Assembly: GCA_911728435.2 (NCBI GenBank)
Contig: OU452201.1
Location: forward strand, 5,270,001 to 5,334,000
DNA length: 64,000 nt
From: Apoderus coryli
Lineage: Eukaryota; Arthropoda; Insecta; Coleoptera; Attelabidae
Reading direction: 5' to 3'
The notes below the pieces were generated by a model, which was not told where the DNA came from, made no database searches, and saw only the letters and a list, made by a program, of their open reading frames with translations. Both the position numbers and the translations under genes were made by a program. Numbering within the stretch: the first letter of the stretch is position 1; each line of letters opens with the position of its first letter. Below are positions 22,349-33,722 of this stretch, piece after piece.

Positions 22349-24715
22349 ATGAATAAATCATCAAATCCTAGACCAAAATACTCAATTCAGTGGGAAACAC
22401 ATGCAAACAATGTTTTTCGAGGTTTTTGCTCATTAATGGAGCGGCAAAGTTTGGTGGACGTTTTGATATGTTGCGGTAATAATACATTACTAGCCCATAA
22501 ATGCGTTTTAGCAGCACATAGCCCTTTGTTTAGGGTAAGTTAGATATATTTTGAAAACGTGGACAGTTTGTAAAATTAAAACGTTACTTTTAGGAAGAGT
22601 TTGAGAAAAATCTACAAATAGAACAAGTTGTTATAAACGGGTGTGAATTTGCTGTGCTTAAGTGCATCGTAGAGATTATGTATTGCGGCCAATCTGTCAT
22701 TTATGAGCACCAAGTTAATTACTTAGTCGCTTTAATCAAACTATTGGGTATAAAAAGTTTAGATAATCTATTTTTGGGCCAAGAACGAGGGGAAGAGATA
22801 GTGTTGCCAAAACCGCAGTTCCTCACCAAGAAACCCAAGTTTCCAACATACCCTTTTAATGCAATACAAAACATAATTCAACCGAATAAGAGGCAGATAC
22901 CAATACCGTCCCAAATATTAAAGCCTATAATGAACTTTGAACCGGAAACTACGATCAATCCGTTTTTGGCTAAAGGGAAATTAAGACTACAGGCTGAACA
23001 AGCCTGTGTGAAGGAGGCGCAGGCTTCTAAGATGGCTTTAGCTACGCTGCAAAAAGAAATTGCTACGGCTCCACAGGTAATAACCTAATTATATTATGCT
23101 AATACTTAAATTAAACAAGTATATTTATCGATTTTAGGACTCTAGTTTCATAATTGAGGAGAGTTGTACAGAAACAACTGTAGAGAATTTTATACCAGAT
23201 AACGAGCAATCGAATTTGGTGCAAATTGTAAATTATGCTGACATGGAAAATGCATCAACGTCAATTGATAATCCAACTTCATTTGTAAATGCCGCAAATG
23301 ATTTGATAGAAAAATCGAATTCAGCTGGTATGCCAGCCACTAGTGATGGTATTTTAACAACTGATAAAATCAAACACTTTTTGGACACCGAAATGCCATC
23401 TAACGTCGAGATTATGTACAAGACCAGTGATGGGAATTTTGTTCCAGTTACACCGGAAGTTTTGCAGAACTTGTCAACGAAAGAAGGTAATAAGAGTAAA
23501 CATATTTCTTTATTTATTTTTCAAAACATTGTGTATAAATAATGATGGCTATTAAGAATATATATTTAACTATCATCTATGATGTACATACATTTTGGTC
23601 TCTCTCTTCGCTTTTCACGGCATTTGAAACCATTGCGTCCTTGTGTTCTCTGTCACACCAATAGAGCCTATTATCATACATGTTCTTATGCAAATGAAGG
23701 GTGCTTCAAAGCGTTTTCATCTATAAATCAGCAACAATGGGCAACACTGCTACTCCGGCATATGCCCAATATAAAACGAGATACAACCTCCTGACGGCCG
23801 GCCGTCGCTCTTCATATAAACAGCCAGCGTTTAATTGCAGTAAGCATAGCATAGCAGACTTTATTTTTTGTTTTGTTGGAAACCCAAAGCATGATATACA
23901 AAGGACGTTATGGTAAATTTATTATTTGGTACCACATCAGGTTTGAAAGTGTCCAAAAACTGACGATTTGCTATGAAGGGGGGATAAGAAATCTGACTAC
24001 ATTTATCGTATCTGTATGATTGCCACAAGAGAATCGAGAATTTCTTCTAAACAATAATCGACCACCACTGATAAGTGATAGAGTCTGATAATTGCTTGTT
24101 TAGCATAGCAGACGAGTACAACTTGAGGCGCCTCTCAAGGAAATGATCTGTCACAAACAAAACACAGGAATACATTTGATAGCTAATAAGTAATCAGTGA
24201 TTTGTGTTGCAAATAGTGTTCCAGACCCATGCTACTAACTAATTACTCTTCCGATTGGTGTTCATGGCTGCTAAAAATGTTTTAAAGCAAAATAAGTTAT
24301 GAATTGTGTATTTCTAGGACTTCAATACCAAGTAATTGACGAAAATGGCCATATAGGAGAGCTACAAGAGCTCATCGTACTTGGAAGAGAAAAACTGAGC
24401 CCAAAATCATTTGCACCTACCGTAACGCCTCAAGGCATATTTTTGAATGAACCTTCTCGGGATCATCAGCTGTCTGATGACGTGTTACTTCCACCGGTGG
24501 TGAGTATGGATCATGGTTACATTGAGAACAGTTCCAAATCCAGCGACAAAAAAGATATCCAACGAATGGTATTAGAGGAAGCTTGTACAAATGAGAATGT
24601 TATCACATTTTCGCCGGATATTTTTTTTGCTGATATATCAAAAGTGGAAAATGATTTGGATATTACAGAAAATGATGTTGAGACATCTGAAATTAAGAAT
24701 GTGGAGCAGAAGTAG
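22349..24715 (+). CDS. BTB/POZ domain protein, 4 exons
   Basis: Exons 22349-22534, 22594-23076, 23138-23486 and 24318-24715 give 471 aa with consistent phases (0, 0, 1). Residues 18-125 form a BTB/POZ fold: WETHANNVFRGFCSLMERQS, LVDVLICCGNNTLLAHKCVL, AAHSPLFREEF, and later MYCGQSVIYEHQVNYLVALI. BTB domains mediate homo- and hetero-oligomerisation, often in chromatin proteins or ubiquitin ligase adaptors. After the BTB comes a Pro/Lys-rich linker (PKPQFLTKKPKFPTYPF), then a long acidic, low-complexity half. I see no zinc fingers, BACK or Kelch repeats, so it is either a BTB-only isoform or a lineage-specific protein. A further exon downstream with a DNA-binding domain is not needed, because the frame ends in a stop followed by AATAAA about 110 bases later. 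I cannot name an orthologue. Confidence 0.88.
23487..24317 (+). other. Long intron 3 of the BTB gene
   Basis: At 831 bases it is far longer than the other two introns (59 and 61 bases). It has a GC-richer core around 23740-23830. No transposon was recognised in it. Confidence 0.6.
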
Positions 24716-24822
24716 GTAGTCTCTTGATTTACTTAAGTATATATTTAATATTTTGTTTGTGATTTTATTGTAATTTTGTTTTGTTTTTTAAATAAGTAAT
24801 AACAGTTTTAATATTTAATTGA

Positions 24823-24828
24823 AATAAA
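24823..24828 (+). terminator. Poly(A) signal of the BTB gene
   Basis: AATAAA about 108 bases after the TAG stop. Confidence 0.65.
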
Positions 24829-25014
24829 ATTGTGCTAGTACCTTTTGTTTCTAAAAAAATTGTTTGTATAATCTATAACGCGTTAATTGGATCAATTTTT
24901 TTAGTAGTATTAGTAACAAAAGATCTGACAACGAGTAAACCCAATTTAAAGTTATTTTCGAGATAGGTTTGTCACAAGTTGAAAAATTAGTACTTAAAGA
25001 TTGGTTTATCAATT

Positions 25015-25560
25015 CTCCCTGGGTTTCTAACCTATTCAGAAAAGAAAAAGAGCTGACTCTTTGACATTTGACCGTCTAATTAATCCAAACAACACAGACA
25101 AGACTCTGTCCAGTCGAGCTGTTCGAGGCGCGTCATAATTTCATTCTGATGAATTACACATCTGATGAACCTATTGAGAAAAGAAAAGGAGCTGACTCTT
25201 TGACATTTGAACATCTAATTAGTCCAAACAATAAAGATAAAACTCAGACTCTTCGAGCTTTCCGAGCCGCGTCATAAACTCTTTCCGACGGATTACACAT
25301 CTGAGGAACCTATTGAGAAAAGAAAAAAAGCTGACCCTTTGACATATCAATATTTAATTGGTCCAAACAACAAAGACAAGACGCAGACCATTCGAGCTGT
25401 TCGAGGCGCATCATAAACTCCTTCTGAATGATTACACATCCGAGGAATTTACTTAGTAAAAAAAATAAGTGACTGAAAATTTCCACATCTTTAGTCCAAA
25501 CAACACACAAAAGACTCGGAGCACTGGAGCTATCCTATGCGTGTCATCTACAAACAGTCA
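25015..25560. repeat. Tandem array, 140-bp unit, about 3.8 copies
   Basis: The phrase AACCTATT(GAG)AAAAGAAAA recurs at about 25028, 25167 and 25307, with a diverged fourth copy at 25443. Each unit also carries GCTGACtCTTTGACAT, a TCCAAACAA block, a TCGAGCTgTTCGAG block and gATTACACATCTGA. Copies differ by about 10-20 percent, so the array is not recent. Confidence 0.88.
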
Positions 25561-25684
25561 GCCAGAACTTCAGGTGTAAGAACTCGATCTAGTGACTGGT
25601 TATGGAACTAAGAACCCAGCTTGAACTATATTTGGATTAATTACCATCTGTTTTATACCGCTTTGTGAGAGGAATTCAGGGTTG

Positions 25685-25800
25685 TTTGACTGCTGATGGA
25701 GAATTATACCCCCGAAACAAGTTTAATTTTTTCTAATTTAAGGGGAAATAATAATAATTTTGTGGAGGTCACGTTGTAGTTTGCTTTATCAATAAACAAA
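25685..25800 (+). repeat. Dispersed repeat related to 5005 and 14770
   Basis: CTGATGG at 25693, then a weak hairpin, CGAAACAAG at about 25712, and GTGGAGGTCACGTTGTAGTT at about 25763. Same order and spacing as the other two members, more diverged. Confidence 0.45.
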
Positions 25801-27120
25801 ATAAATTGTCCAGTAAGGATCACTCTCTTTGGGTTTTAGATGATTTAAACATATTCAGTTCATTGAAGCATTTAGCGGTAGTTCTCTGATTTAAAAAAGA
25901 AATAAATTGTAATTTGCATGTGTGGAAAACCAACATATATGGTAATATGTGATTCCCCGTTATCTTGATATGTAATATGCCTGCATCCATTAAGTAATTG
26001 CCTCGTGCGTATACATTGTCCACTCTTACATTTTGAAAACATAATTATTTTGGTATCTACAGTATTAATTAACGGAAAATAAAATAAATGGAAAATGTTT
26101 CATTGGCCCAGATAAGATCGAGATTGTGTGTTTTTTTATTATTATTTTCGTTCACTATAATAATATGTTAAATTACTGTAATTTTGTATCTCGAGTAGCT
26201 TTTATAGAGTGGGTCACGGAGCTGGGTTACGTTTAATTTCGATTTTCAGATTTGATTGCAAATTTTAATATATTCGCAGTAGCCCAAAAAAATAGAAACT
26301 CGTGATCTAGCAAATTTACAAAATCGAATTTTGGCGCGCTAAATTAGGCAAATACCCCACTGTGCCGCCATTAAAAACATTAACAAGAAAATTACAATTT
26401 TTGTTCCTGTAATTAATTACTTTTAAAAGTTTTTGAGCTCGAGAAGAAAAATTAAACAATTTGTCCAACGAAATTTACCTATTTGATATTATTAAATCTT
26501 ACCTTGTACAGTAATTTAAAAATGAGCATATCGATATGCCGTTTTGAAATCGCTAATTAAATAATGTTTTAATTATGCTTATTTACTTGTCTATTGGTAA
26601 GAATAATTATATAGTCAGTGAATTATTGCAAAACTAATTGATTTAAAATATATTTAACCACTGTATTGAGATGGTCAATGAGTTTTTGTGTTTATACTTC
26701 AGATATACGTTTACCTTTGAACTGCTATGCTATTGCAATGCAGGACTTTAACCCTGTATACAACATATAAGTAATTCTAAAAAGGTTTATCGCCGGCCAA
26801 ATCTTCTGTATTTACTCGCAATTAAGTATTAATTAAAAAAAAACTCCATCTCATTTTATTATTTACAATTCTTTATTAAAAATAATCAAAGAAAATGTAT
26901 GAAATTTATTAATGACGTCTTTTCTGACACCAATCACAATGAGTATATTAAACGTGCCACATTATGCACTCTGGGCGTCATTTAAAAAATTCAATTGTCC
27001 GCCTTTGTCGTAAAAAAGTTGTAAGTATCTACATTTTATTCGATCAGTTATGACGTTATGTTTTAACAAATGTAGAATCGACAGTTTACCTTAACAATTT
27101 GGCATATTTTATAGATACGA
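25801..27120. other. AT-rich intergenic DNA
   Basis: No gene, RNA or repeat recognised. Confidence 0.4.
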
Positions 27121-27154
27121 CTATATTATTCCATGTCTCTCTACTATTATAAAA

Positions 27155-27350
27155 AAATCGGTTGTGTCGCCCCAAAACTTTCCCGTCACGATATAATTTT
27201 AATAATTATAATAATTGTATTATTTTCATTATTTCCAATAAACTAACTAATTTATTCCAAAATTAGATAAAAAAATATTGCTGAGTTGGGATTCGAACCC
27301 AGAACTTTCCGCACGCCAGGCGTACACTCTATCAATGACGCCAAAAACCC
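27155..27350 (-). repeat. tRNA-derived SINE-like element
   Basis: On the minus strand a tRNA-like head begins near 27343: GATAGAGTGTACGCCTGG resembles an A-box region, and CTGGGTTCGAATCCCA at about 27301-27286 is a B box within a T-arm. It is followed by an AT-rich body that ends in CGACACAACCGATT near 27160. The same GACACAACCGA end is found in the 359-bp duplicated unit at 33689-34406. The cloverleaf is imperfect, so I prefer a SINE head over a working tRNA gene. Confidence 0.55.
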
Positions 27351-27374
27351 TTTATCAAATTGCTGATTAGATTT

Positions 27375-27925
27375 TGGGACTCATAGGGCGTAGTTGGGGG
27401 GCATAAAAAGAGTCAAAACTGGAAAAAAAATCATATTTACTATAAACTAAATGGAAGAGTGACGTGATTTTCTGTTTGTTAATAGATTTTGGTCTAGAAA
27501 AGACTGCGATGTACAATTTATGTATACAGGGCGTGAGAATTTGATTTGTAAAAGGGACTTACATCTAAATATAAGTATACAAAATAAATGAAAAATGACA
27601 TTAAATTCCTGTATAAAATTTGGCTCTAATAATATCCGGGATAAAATTGACAGTCATAGGGCGTAGGCGCAGGGTATAAAAAGAGGTTCAAAGCTTAAAG
27701 AAAATCATATTTATTGAACGAAATGGGAAATCAAGAAATATTTGATTTGCCAAAAGCTCTTGTCCTAAAAGAGACTGAGAAAGGGACCAAAATCTTTGAA
27801 TATATAGATAAAGTCAAATCACTCTCAAAAAATGTGACATTAATTTAGAATTACCTCGAAAGATATCCAATATAAGACTAATATATGCATAGGCTGTCCA
27901 TAAAGGGTTACAAAGGGTCAAATTA
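27375..27925. repeat. Diverged tandem repeat, about 240-270 bp unit
   Basis: The phrase TCATAGGGCGTAG, followed by TAAAAAGAG and AATCATATTTA, occurs at about 27382 and 27655. A weaker third form (CATAGGCTGTCCATAAAGGG) is at about 27887. No coding potential. Confidence 0.5.
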
Positions 27926-27929
27926 TAAA

Positions 27930-28890
27930 AAATAAATTGGTATGTGTTAATAGTGACTTAAAATATGCTTTATTTTTTGAAAACTTTAAATTTTTAGGAT
28001 ATCCCACAGTTACTTATATGGGGTGCTTATATGTTTAAGTACGGTTCACTAAATGAAGTACTCAGTCGGTTCAATTAAGTCAAAATAGTAATAAATCATG
28101 AAATAAAATATCTACATGTCCGTCGGGTTACTATAATATAGGGTTCCTTTATTTTTACTACCATACTAACCACTAATGCTACTGCTGCGGAATCGCATTT
28201 ACCTTGATATTTACTTGAATTGAATCCGTTTTGATATTGTCATGTTTGGTAGCTGGTAAATTGGTAATAAAATTAATCGTACAACAAGGACAATAAAATT
28301 ATTTTAACATTTCTTTTTCATTTTATGTCGACAATAATATTATTTGTTATTTTATAGAAGTATTTTAATACAAGTAGCTGTTGTTTGTGAGTGATTGCTA
28401 TCGACCGTAGGGTATTATTCATTATGTAAATTATTTACATTTTTTTTTTTAGGTCGTTGAGTTCAAATTCGTGCGCACATTTTAGTTGAAGTTATTTTTT
28501 TTGGTAATTGAAACTATAATCTCTGTTGGCAACAGAATTATATTGGTCATTATAAGAATATACTCATAATGACGATATAATACTTACTGGGTTTTCGTTG
28601 AACTTGTGTACCCAATTTCTAATCACAAAAAATTTGCAAAATATCGTTCGTTAATTAATGCTAAAAGGATTCTGGGTACTCATAAAATATTATCGTTAAT
28701 GCTATTTTAATAAATTAAGTTAATATTAATTACTATAATGTTAATAATTCACTTACCGAAGTCTTATTAATAATCATAATTTGAATGCTAAAAGTGTGGC
28801 ATTTATTTTAATAATTCATAATCGAGTTTAAATGAAATACATTGAAAGCTAAAGCCTTTAGTTTAAAAACGTTTTCAAAGTGTAAAAATT
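27930..28890. other. AT-rich intergenic DNA
   Basis: No recognisable feature. Confidence 0.4.
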
Positions 28891-28895
28891 TTATA

Positions 28896-30148
28896 CGAGA
28901 GTGGCCTTTTATATTTCGGGATTAGAGAAGAAAAACAAATATTAATCATCGAAAATCACTTTGTTGTTGTTTTTCAAAATATTCCCCATGAAGATCTATA
29001 CACTTTTGCATGTGTTTGAACCAATTATCGAAGCATTTTTGCCCTCTGATTGAGGTATCTCCAAAACATGCATTCTGAATGCAGCAACCGCTTCTTCAGG
29101 TGTCGAAAAACGTTGACCTCTCAGTTTGTTTTTTACGTACGGGAATAAAAAGAAGTCATTCGGTACCAAGTCAGGACTATATACGGCGGATGACTCATCA
29201 AATCGATATTTTGGGTGCTCAAAAATGCAGTTATTTGAGCCGATGTCGTGGAAGAGTGATCAGTCTTCGGCGGTTGGTTTTACTGATTTCTTGGAAGACA
29301 ACTGGCAAACAAATTGTTGTGTACCACTCAGAATTGACTGTTCTGCTCTTTGTTCTAGTGGTACGGTTGAGACATGTCCAGTTTTTCGGAAAAAACAGGC
29401 GCTTGGAAGTGCTTCGTGCGCGAACAACTTTTGTTGGATTTGGCTCATCTTGAAACACCCATACAGTCGACGGCTGTTTACTTTCGGGCTCATACGCGTA
29501 AATCCACGATTCATCACCTGTCACGATGTCATAGGCGTGTTGCGAAGCACCGTGACCGTATTTTTTGAGCATTTCTTTCGACCAATCGACACGAGCCTTT
29601 TTTTGAGCGATTGACAAATTGTGTGGGATCCAACGTGAACAAAATTTTTTGACAGTCAAATGTTTATGCAATATTGAATGTATGCTGGTCCCACTAATTC
29701 CTAAGGTTGTCTCAATCTCTTGACGATCTTGCAAAATCAGTTCGCGCACAGCGTCAATGGTTTTCGGAACAGATTTTGGACGACCTTCACGAAATTCGTC
29801 TTGGAGTGAACTACGACCACGATTTAATTCACTATACCATCGATAAACATTGGTCCTTGATGGAGCTTCATCGCCAAAAATTGATCTAAGTTCATCCATG
29901 CACTGTTGCTGAGTTAATCCACGTGAAAAGTTGTAAAGAATAATCGCACGAAAATGTTCACGATTTAATTCTATTTTTGGGCCGAGATGAATCTTTTAAG
30001 TTACTGTAAACAACACAAATAGCGCTAGTATGTCAAAACGTTCTGAGTACGTATAACCTCAAAAATGTCCAACTTTACGGTAGAGCTGTCAGTTGCCAGA
30101 TTGCAACACCCGGGTTGCCAAATCCCGAAATATAAAAGTAAACCCTCG
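28896..30148 (-). mobile_element. Mariner transposon, full ends, dead transposase
   Basis: About 1.25 kb between TA dinucleotides (28894-28895 and 30149-30150). The ends are related inverted repeats of about 28-30 bases that contain TTTATATTTCGGGATT. The minus-strand transposase keeps the helix-turn-helix region (RDQRGLTQ-like text reading NFSRGLTQQQCMDELRSIFG), a region with PSRTNVYRWYSELNRGR, the first catalytic block GDESWIYAYEPESKQ, and a late block YSPDLVPNDFFLFPYVKNKL. Confidence 0.9.
28960..29970 (-). pseudogene. Mariner transposase pseudogene
   Basis: The longest open piece is 29899-29231. Where the family has ATG before ELNREHFRAIILYNF, this copy has ATA at about 29970, so the start codon appears lost. 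A frameshift breaks the reading after RARSTSK. The second catalytic block (normally HHDNA.SHTS) is absent, because the frame runs from RRRLITLPRHRLK straight into a THTSAQITAFLSTQNIDLM-like region. The third aspartate motif survives in another frame. It cannot make a working DDE/D enzyme. Confidence 0.85.
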
Positions 30149-30530
30149 TACAGGGTGGTCACGGAATATGGGCTTATTCGTTGTCTGAAGTCAATTTCTT
30201 CGAAACTATCAAAGGGGCGTTATTGGAATTTAGCATAGACGCGTAGTTTTTAATGAGAACTGCAACCAATATGTCGGAACCTTCATAGTTTATTCAGAGG
30301 CGTAACTTACGAGAGGGCTGGAATGGTTTAATCATCATATTTTTTTTCTGAATAGTATTATCTAAAAAAGGTATCAAACAGATCAAAGCTTAACTATTTT
30401 ACATAAAAAAGGTACTCTTGTTAAAATGGTTCAAACTTGACAGTTTTCGAGTAATTTACATTTTTTTTCAAACTTTTTAAATTACTTGTTCAAAAAGGAA
30501 ACATATATTCTCATTTAATAGGGCATATCA
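30149..30530. other. Flank of the mariner, no gene
   Basis: It starts with ACAGGGTGGTCACGGAATAT, itself a transposon-terminus-like sequence, so the mariner may have landed at the edge of another element. Confidence 0.4.
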
Positions 30531-30534
30531 GCAA

Positions 30535-30985
30535 TATGCTACAAGTAGCTGTGTCACAGGATTTCTTCCATTTAACAAATTTTACAGACAAAAGACAGGT
30601 TTGGCTATGGGGTCCAATTTGACTCCGTTTCTGGCAGAGGTCTTCTTGAACAACTTGGACAATCAATTTGTTGATAATCCTCAGTTTTCGGATTGCCTTA
30701 AATATTAATTATGTTGAATTTTTGATTCAAATACAAATCGAATTAGAAATTTTTTAGAACATTTAAACACGTTAGGTCCTATGAAATTTATTATGGAGGT
30801 TGAGAGAAACGGTTGTTTTCCGTTTTTAGAACTTTTAATGAAGAAAAACATCTCATCATCCTCAGACTCGCTTATTCCTTATATTAGGAGTCATCCACAT
30901 TCTCACAAATTGGCTTCCTTTAACTCGTTATTCCACAGATTATTCTCAATACTATTAGAAAGACTTTGGCAATGTTGTGTTGCTA
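30535..30985 (+). pseudogene. Penelope-like reverse transcriptase fragment
   Basis: The plus strand reads FYRQKTGLAMGSNLTPFLAE then VFLNNLDNQFV, matching the Penelope RT block (usually Q..G.AMG.PLSP..A..FM). After stops it resumes with FLEHLNTLGPMKFIMEVERN then GCFPFLELLM, matching the conserved LPFLD segment, and SHPHSHKLASFNSLFHRLFS. The YVDD motif is lost. A separate copy from the better-kept element at 44550-49508. Confidence 0.75.
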
Positions 30986-30989
30986 TTTA

Positions 30990-31665
30990 GCAACATCAAA
31001 AATACAAATAACGTACTCCCCAATAATTGCGGTAATTGTAATTAACCTTTTTTTTTTTCAATTATCCACAATTATTTGTTCTTGAAATTTCCTGCATTAT
31101 CGTAATATCTTTTATTTGGTTCAAATGAAATATTCTTTAATTAACTAGAAACATAGCCATTATTTATTATAAAAACTAGTAAAAAACAATAATAAAATAT
31201 ATAAATAAATTAAATGTAAACAAAGTATACCTACAGGTAAATAAACTAATGTTGCAAGTCAAATTGAATGAAAGTAAGTGAAAGTTTTGTGAATTTGACA
31301 ATGATTCACTTAATGCTATTCTTATTATGTTTGTCTTATTCTAAATGCATCTGCTACTGAAAAATATAAGGATAATACGCTCACTTCGTCTGTACCGATT
31401 AGCGGTTCTAAATACTGAACGAGTGATCCTCAAACTGTAATTTCATGATTAATTATTAAATTAACATATCGATTATGAAATATAAAAACACAAATACGAA
31501 ACGTAAAAAAAATTGGCAAGAACGAAATCTGTTTAATAATCAAACAGATCATACCAGAGTACTGCAGCAATTCATCATAAATAGACTTAGGCTGGATCAA
31601 CATCCGCATCGGTTATTTTTCTGAATCATCATCATCAGGTTTAGGATTTGTAATCCGTCGTTTCT
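30990..31665. other. AT-rich intergenic DNA
   Basis: No feature recognised. Confidence 0.35.
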
Positions 31666-31670
31666 GGTAA

Positions 31671-32206
31671 GGCCAAATTATAAACTCTGAAGTTTAAGGC
31701 TACCGTTTGACGTTACGTTTGTCGTTTCACACTATACGCTTCAATTTATATACTCGAAGGTTTTTATATATCTTAAATTATTTATATATTATAATCTTTA
31801 TGTGATAGATTATACAAATATTCCTTTGATTGTATTAGTTCTATCAGGAGACATGGATCTAAAAATTTGAGCACGACGAGATCTTCCTCGTCCACGTTGG
31901 CCTCTCTCGGATAAAAATAATGGGACTCGACTCCTCTTGATATGATCCTTCATACACCATTTCAATGTCTAATAAAACACTCCGTTAAACGACCTGAGTG
32001 AGACTAACTCGTGACGTTTCAACGCATTATGCTTGGTCAAACGGCAAACGGAAAAAGATGCAACTTGGCGATCCCTACCGTAACGTTGAGCGTCAGACGG
32101 CAGCTGCAACGGCGTTTATAAATACAAACACGTATTTTCCGCTTTCCATCTCTTAGCGTTGCGGCAAACGGTAGCGTTAAGTTTAATAATTGGCCTTTAG
32201 TCTGAC
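31671..32206. mobile_element. MITE-like element with ~45-base inverted ends
   Basis: The left end reads GGCCAAATTATAAACT and then AAGGCTACCGTTTGACGTTACG. The right end, read on the minus strand, gives GGCCAATTATTAAACTTAACG and then CTACCGTTTGCCGCAACG. The two match over about 45 bases with a few changes. The ~535-base interior has no transposase. The target duplication is unclear: TAA/TTA is possible, which would fit a PIF/Harbinger-type MITE. Confidence 0.65.
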
Positions 32207-32543
32207 AGGGCTTAGGCACTAGCAACTTTCAGTTTTAGAGTTGTTTGTATGAATTATTAAAACATGGATTTTGTGGAAACTGCATGTCTTAATGCAACCA
32301 TTGTAAACATCATAAAATGTTTATGGTAGATACGAAATATACAAAGTGATTCAATATACACGTTGAGTTCAAAAAAATCATGATTTTAAACGCCAATGAG
32401 TTTTTTTTACTGCAATTGGACTCGCAGCAACACAAACTCGTCGCCAACTCTGTGACAACCTTTAAAATGCTAAGATTATTCATGTAAGATCATCCACCCG
32501 GCATGGATTTGAATCATCGTCAAGCACCTTGCTTGAAGAGTCC

Positions 32544-33722
32544 GCTATTTGCATGCCAAACGATATTCTTCGGAACGGTCATTAAGGATAGTTTCTTAGG
32601 TCTTGATTAGGTCCTGTATGATAGAGTCCTATACCAAACCAAGGCCCCAAAAAATTGAAATCTGTTTTCCTAATAATGGGGTCGAGAAATTTACGCAGGA
32701 CAATGATATTAAGAAGGGCTATTTGCATGCCAAACGACATTCTTCGGAAAGGTCATTAAGGATAGTTTCTTAGGTCTTGATTAGGTCCTGTGTGATAGCG
32801 TCCTATACCAAAACAAGGCCCCAAAAAATTTGAAATCTGTTTTCCTAATAATGGGGTCGTGAAATTTACGCAGGACAATGATATTATGAAGGGCTATTTG
32901 CATGCCAAACGACATTCTTCGGAACGGTCATTAAGGATAGTTTCTTAGGTCTTGTTTAGGTCATGTATGATAGCGTCCTATACCAAACCAAGGCCCCCAA
33001 AAATTTAAATCTGTTTTCCTAATAATGGGGTCGTGAAATTTACGCAGGACAATGATATTATGAAGGGCTATTTGCATGCCAAACGACATTCTTTGGAACG
33101 GTCATTAAGGATAGTTTCTTAGGTCTTGTTTAGGTCATGTATGATAGCGTCCTATACCAAACCAAGGCCCCCAAAAATTTAAATCTGTTTTCCTAATAAT
33201 GGGGTCGTGAAATTTACGCAGGACAATGATATTATGAAGGGCTATTTGCATGCCAAACGACATTTTTTGGAACGGTCATTAAGGATAGTTTCTTAGGTCT
33301 TGATTAGGTCCTGTATGATAGCGTCCTATACCAAACCAAGGCCCCAAAAAATTGAAATCTGTTTTCCTAATAATGGGGTCGTGAAATTTACGCAGGACAA
33401 TGATATTATGAAGGTCATTTGCATGCCAAACGACATTCTTCGGAACGGTCATTAAGTATAGTTTCTTAAGTCTTGATTAGGTCCTGTATGATAGCGTCCT
33501 ATACCAAACCAAGACCCCAAAAAATTGAAATCGGTTTTCCTAATAATGGGGTCGTGAAATTTACGCAGGACAATGATATTATGAAGGGCTATTTGCATGC
33601 CAAACGACATTCTTCGGAACGGTCATTAAGGATAGTTTCTTAGGTCTTGATTAGGTCCTGTATGATAGCGTCCTATACCAAACCAAGGCCCCAAAAAATT
33701 GAAATCTGTTTTCCTAATAATT
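32544..33722. repeat. Satellite array, seven copies of a 174-bp monomer
   Basis: Monomers begin with GCTATTTGCATGCCAAACGA at 32544, 32718, 32893, 33067, 33241, about 33414 and 33588; the spacings are 173-175 bases. Copies are nearly identical, with a few substitutions each. The last copy is cut after TTTTCCTAATAA, where the sequence switches to the 359-bp unit. No coding frame persists. Confidence 0.95.

Noticed and set aside
27286..27350. A functional tRNA gene (B box and T-arm present)
   Set aside because: The anticodon and acceptor stems do not pair well, the sequence continues into a SINE-like body, and the 3' end recurs in another repeat.
29079..29614. Several plus-strand open frames of 60-160 codons
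   Set aside because: They are antisense shadows of the mariner transposase on the minus strand.
32544..33722. CRISPR-like array
   Set aside because: Whole 174-base monomers repeat with no spacers, in an insect genome. This is a satellite.
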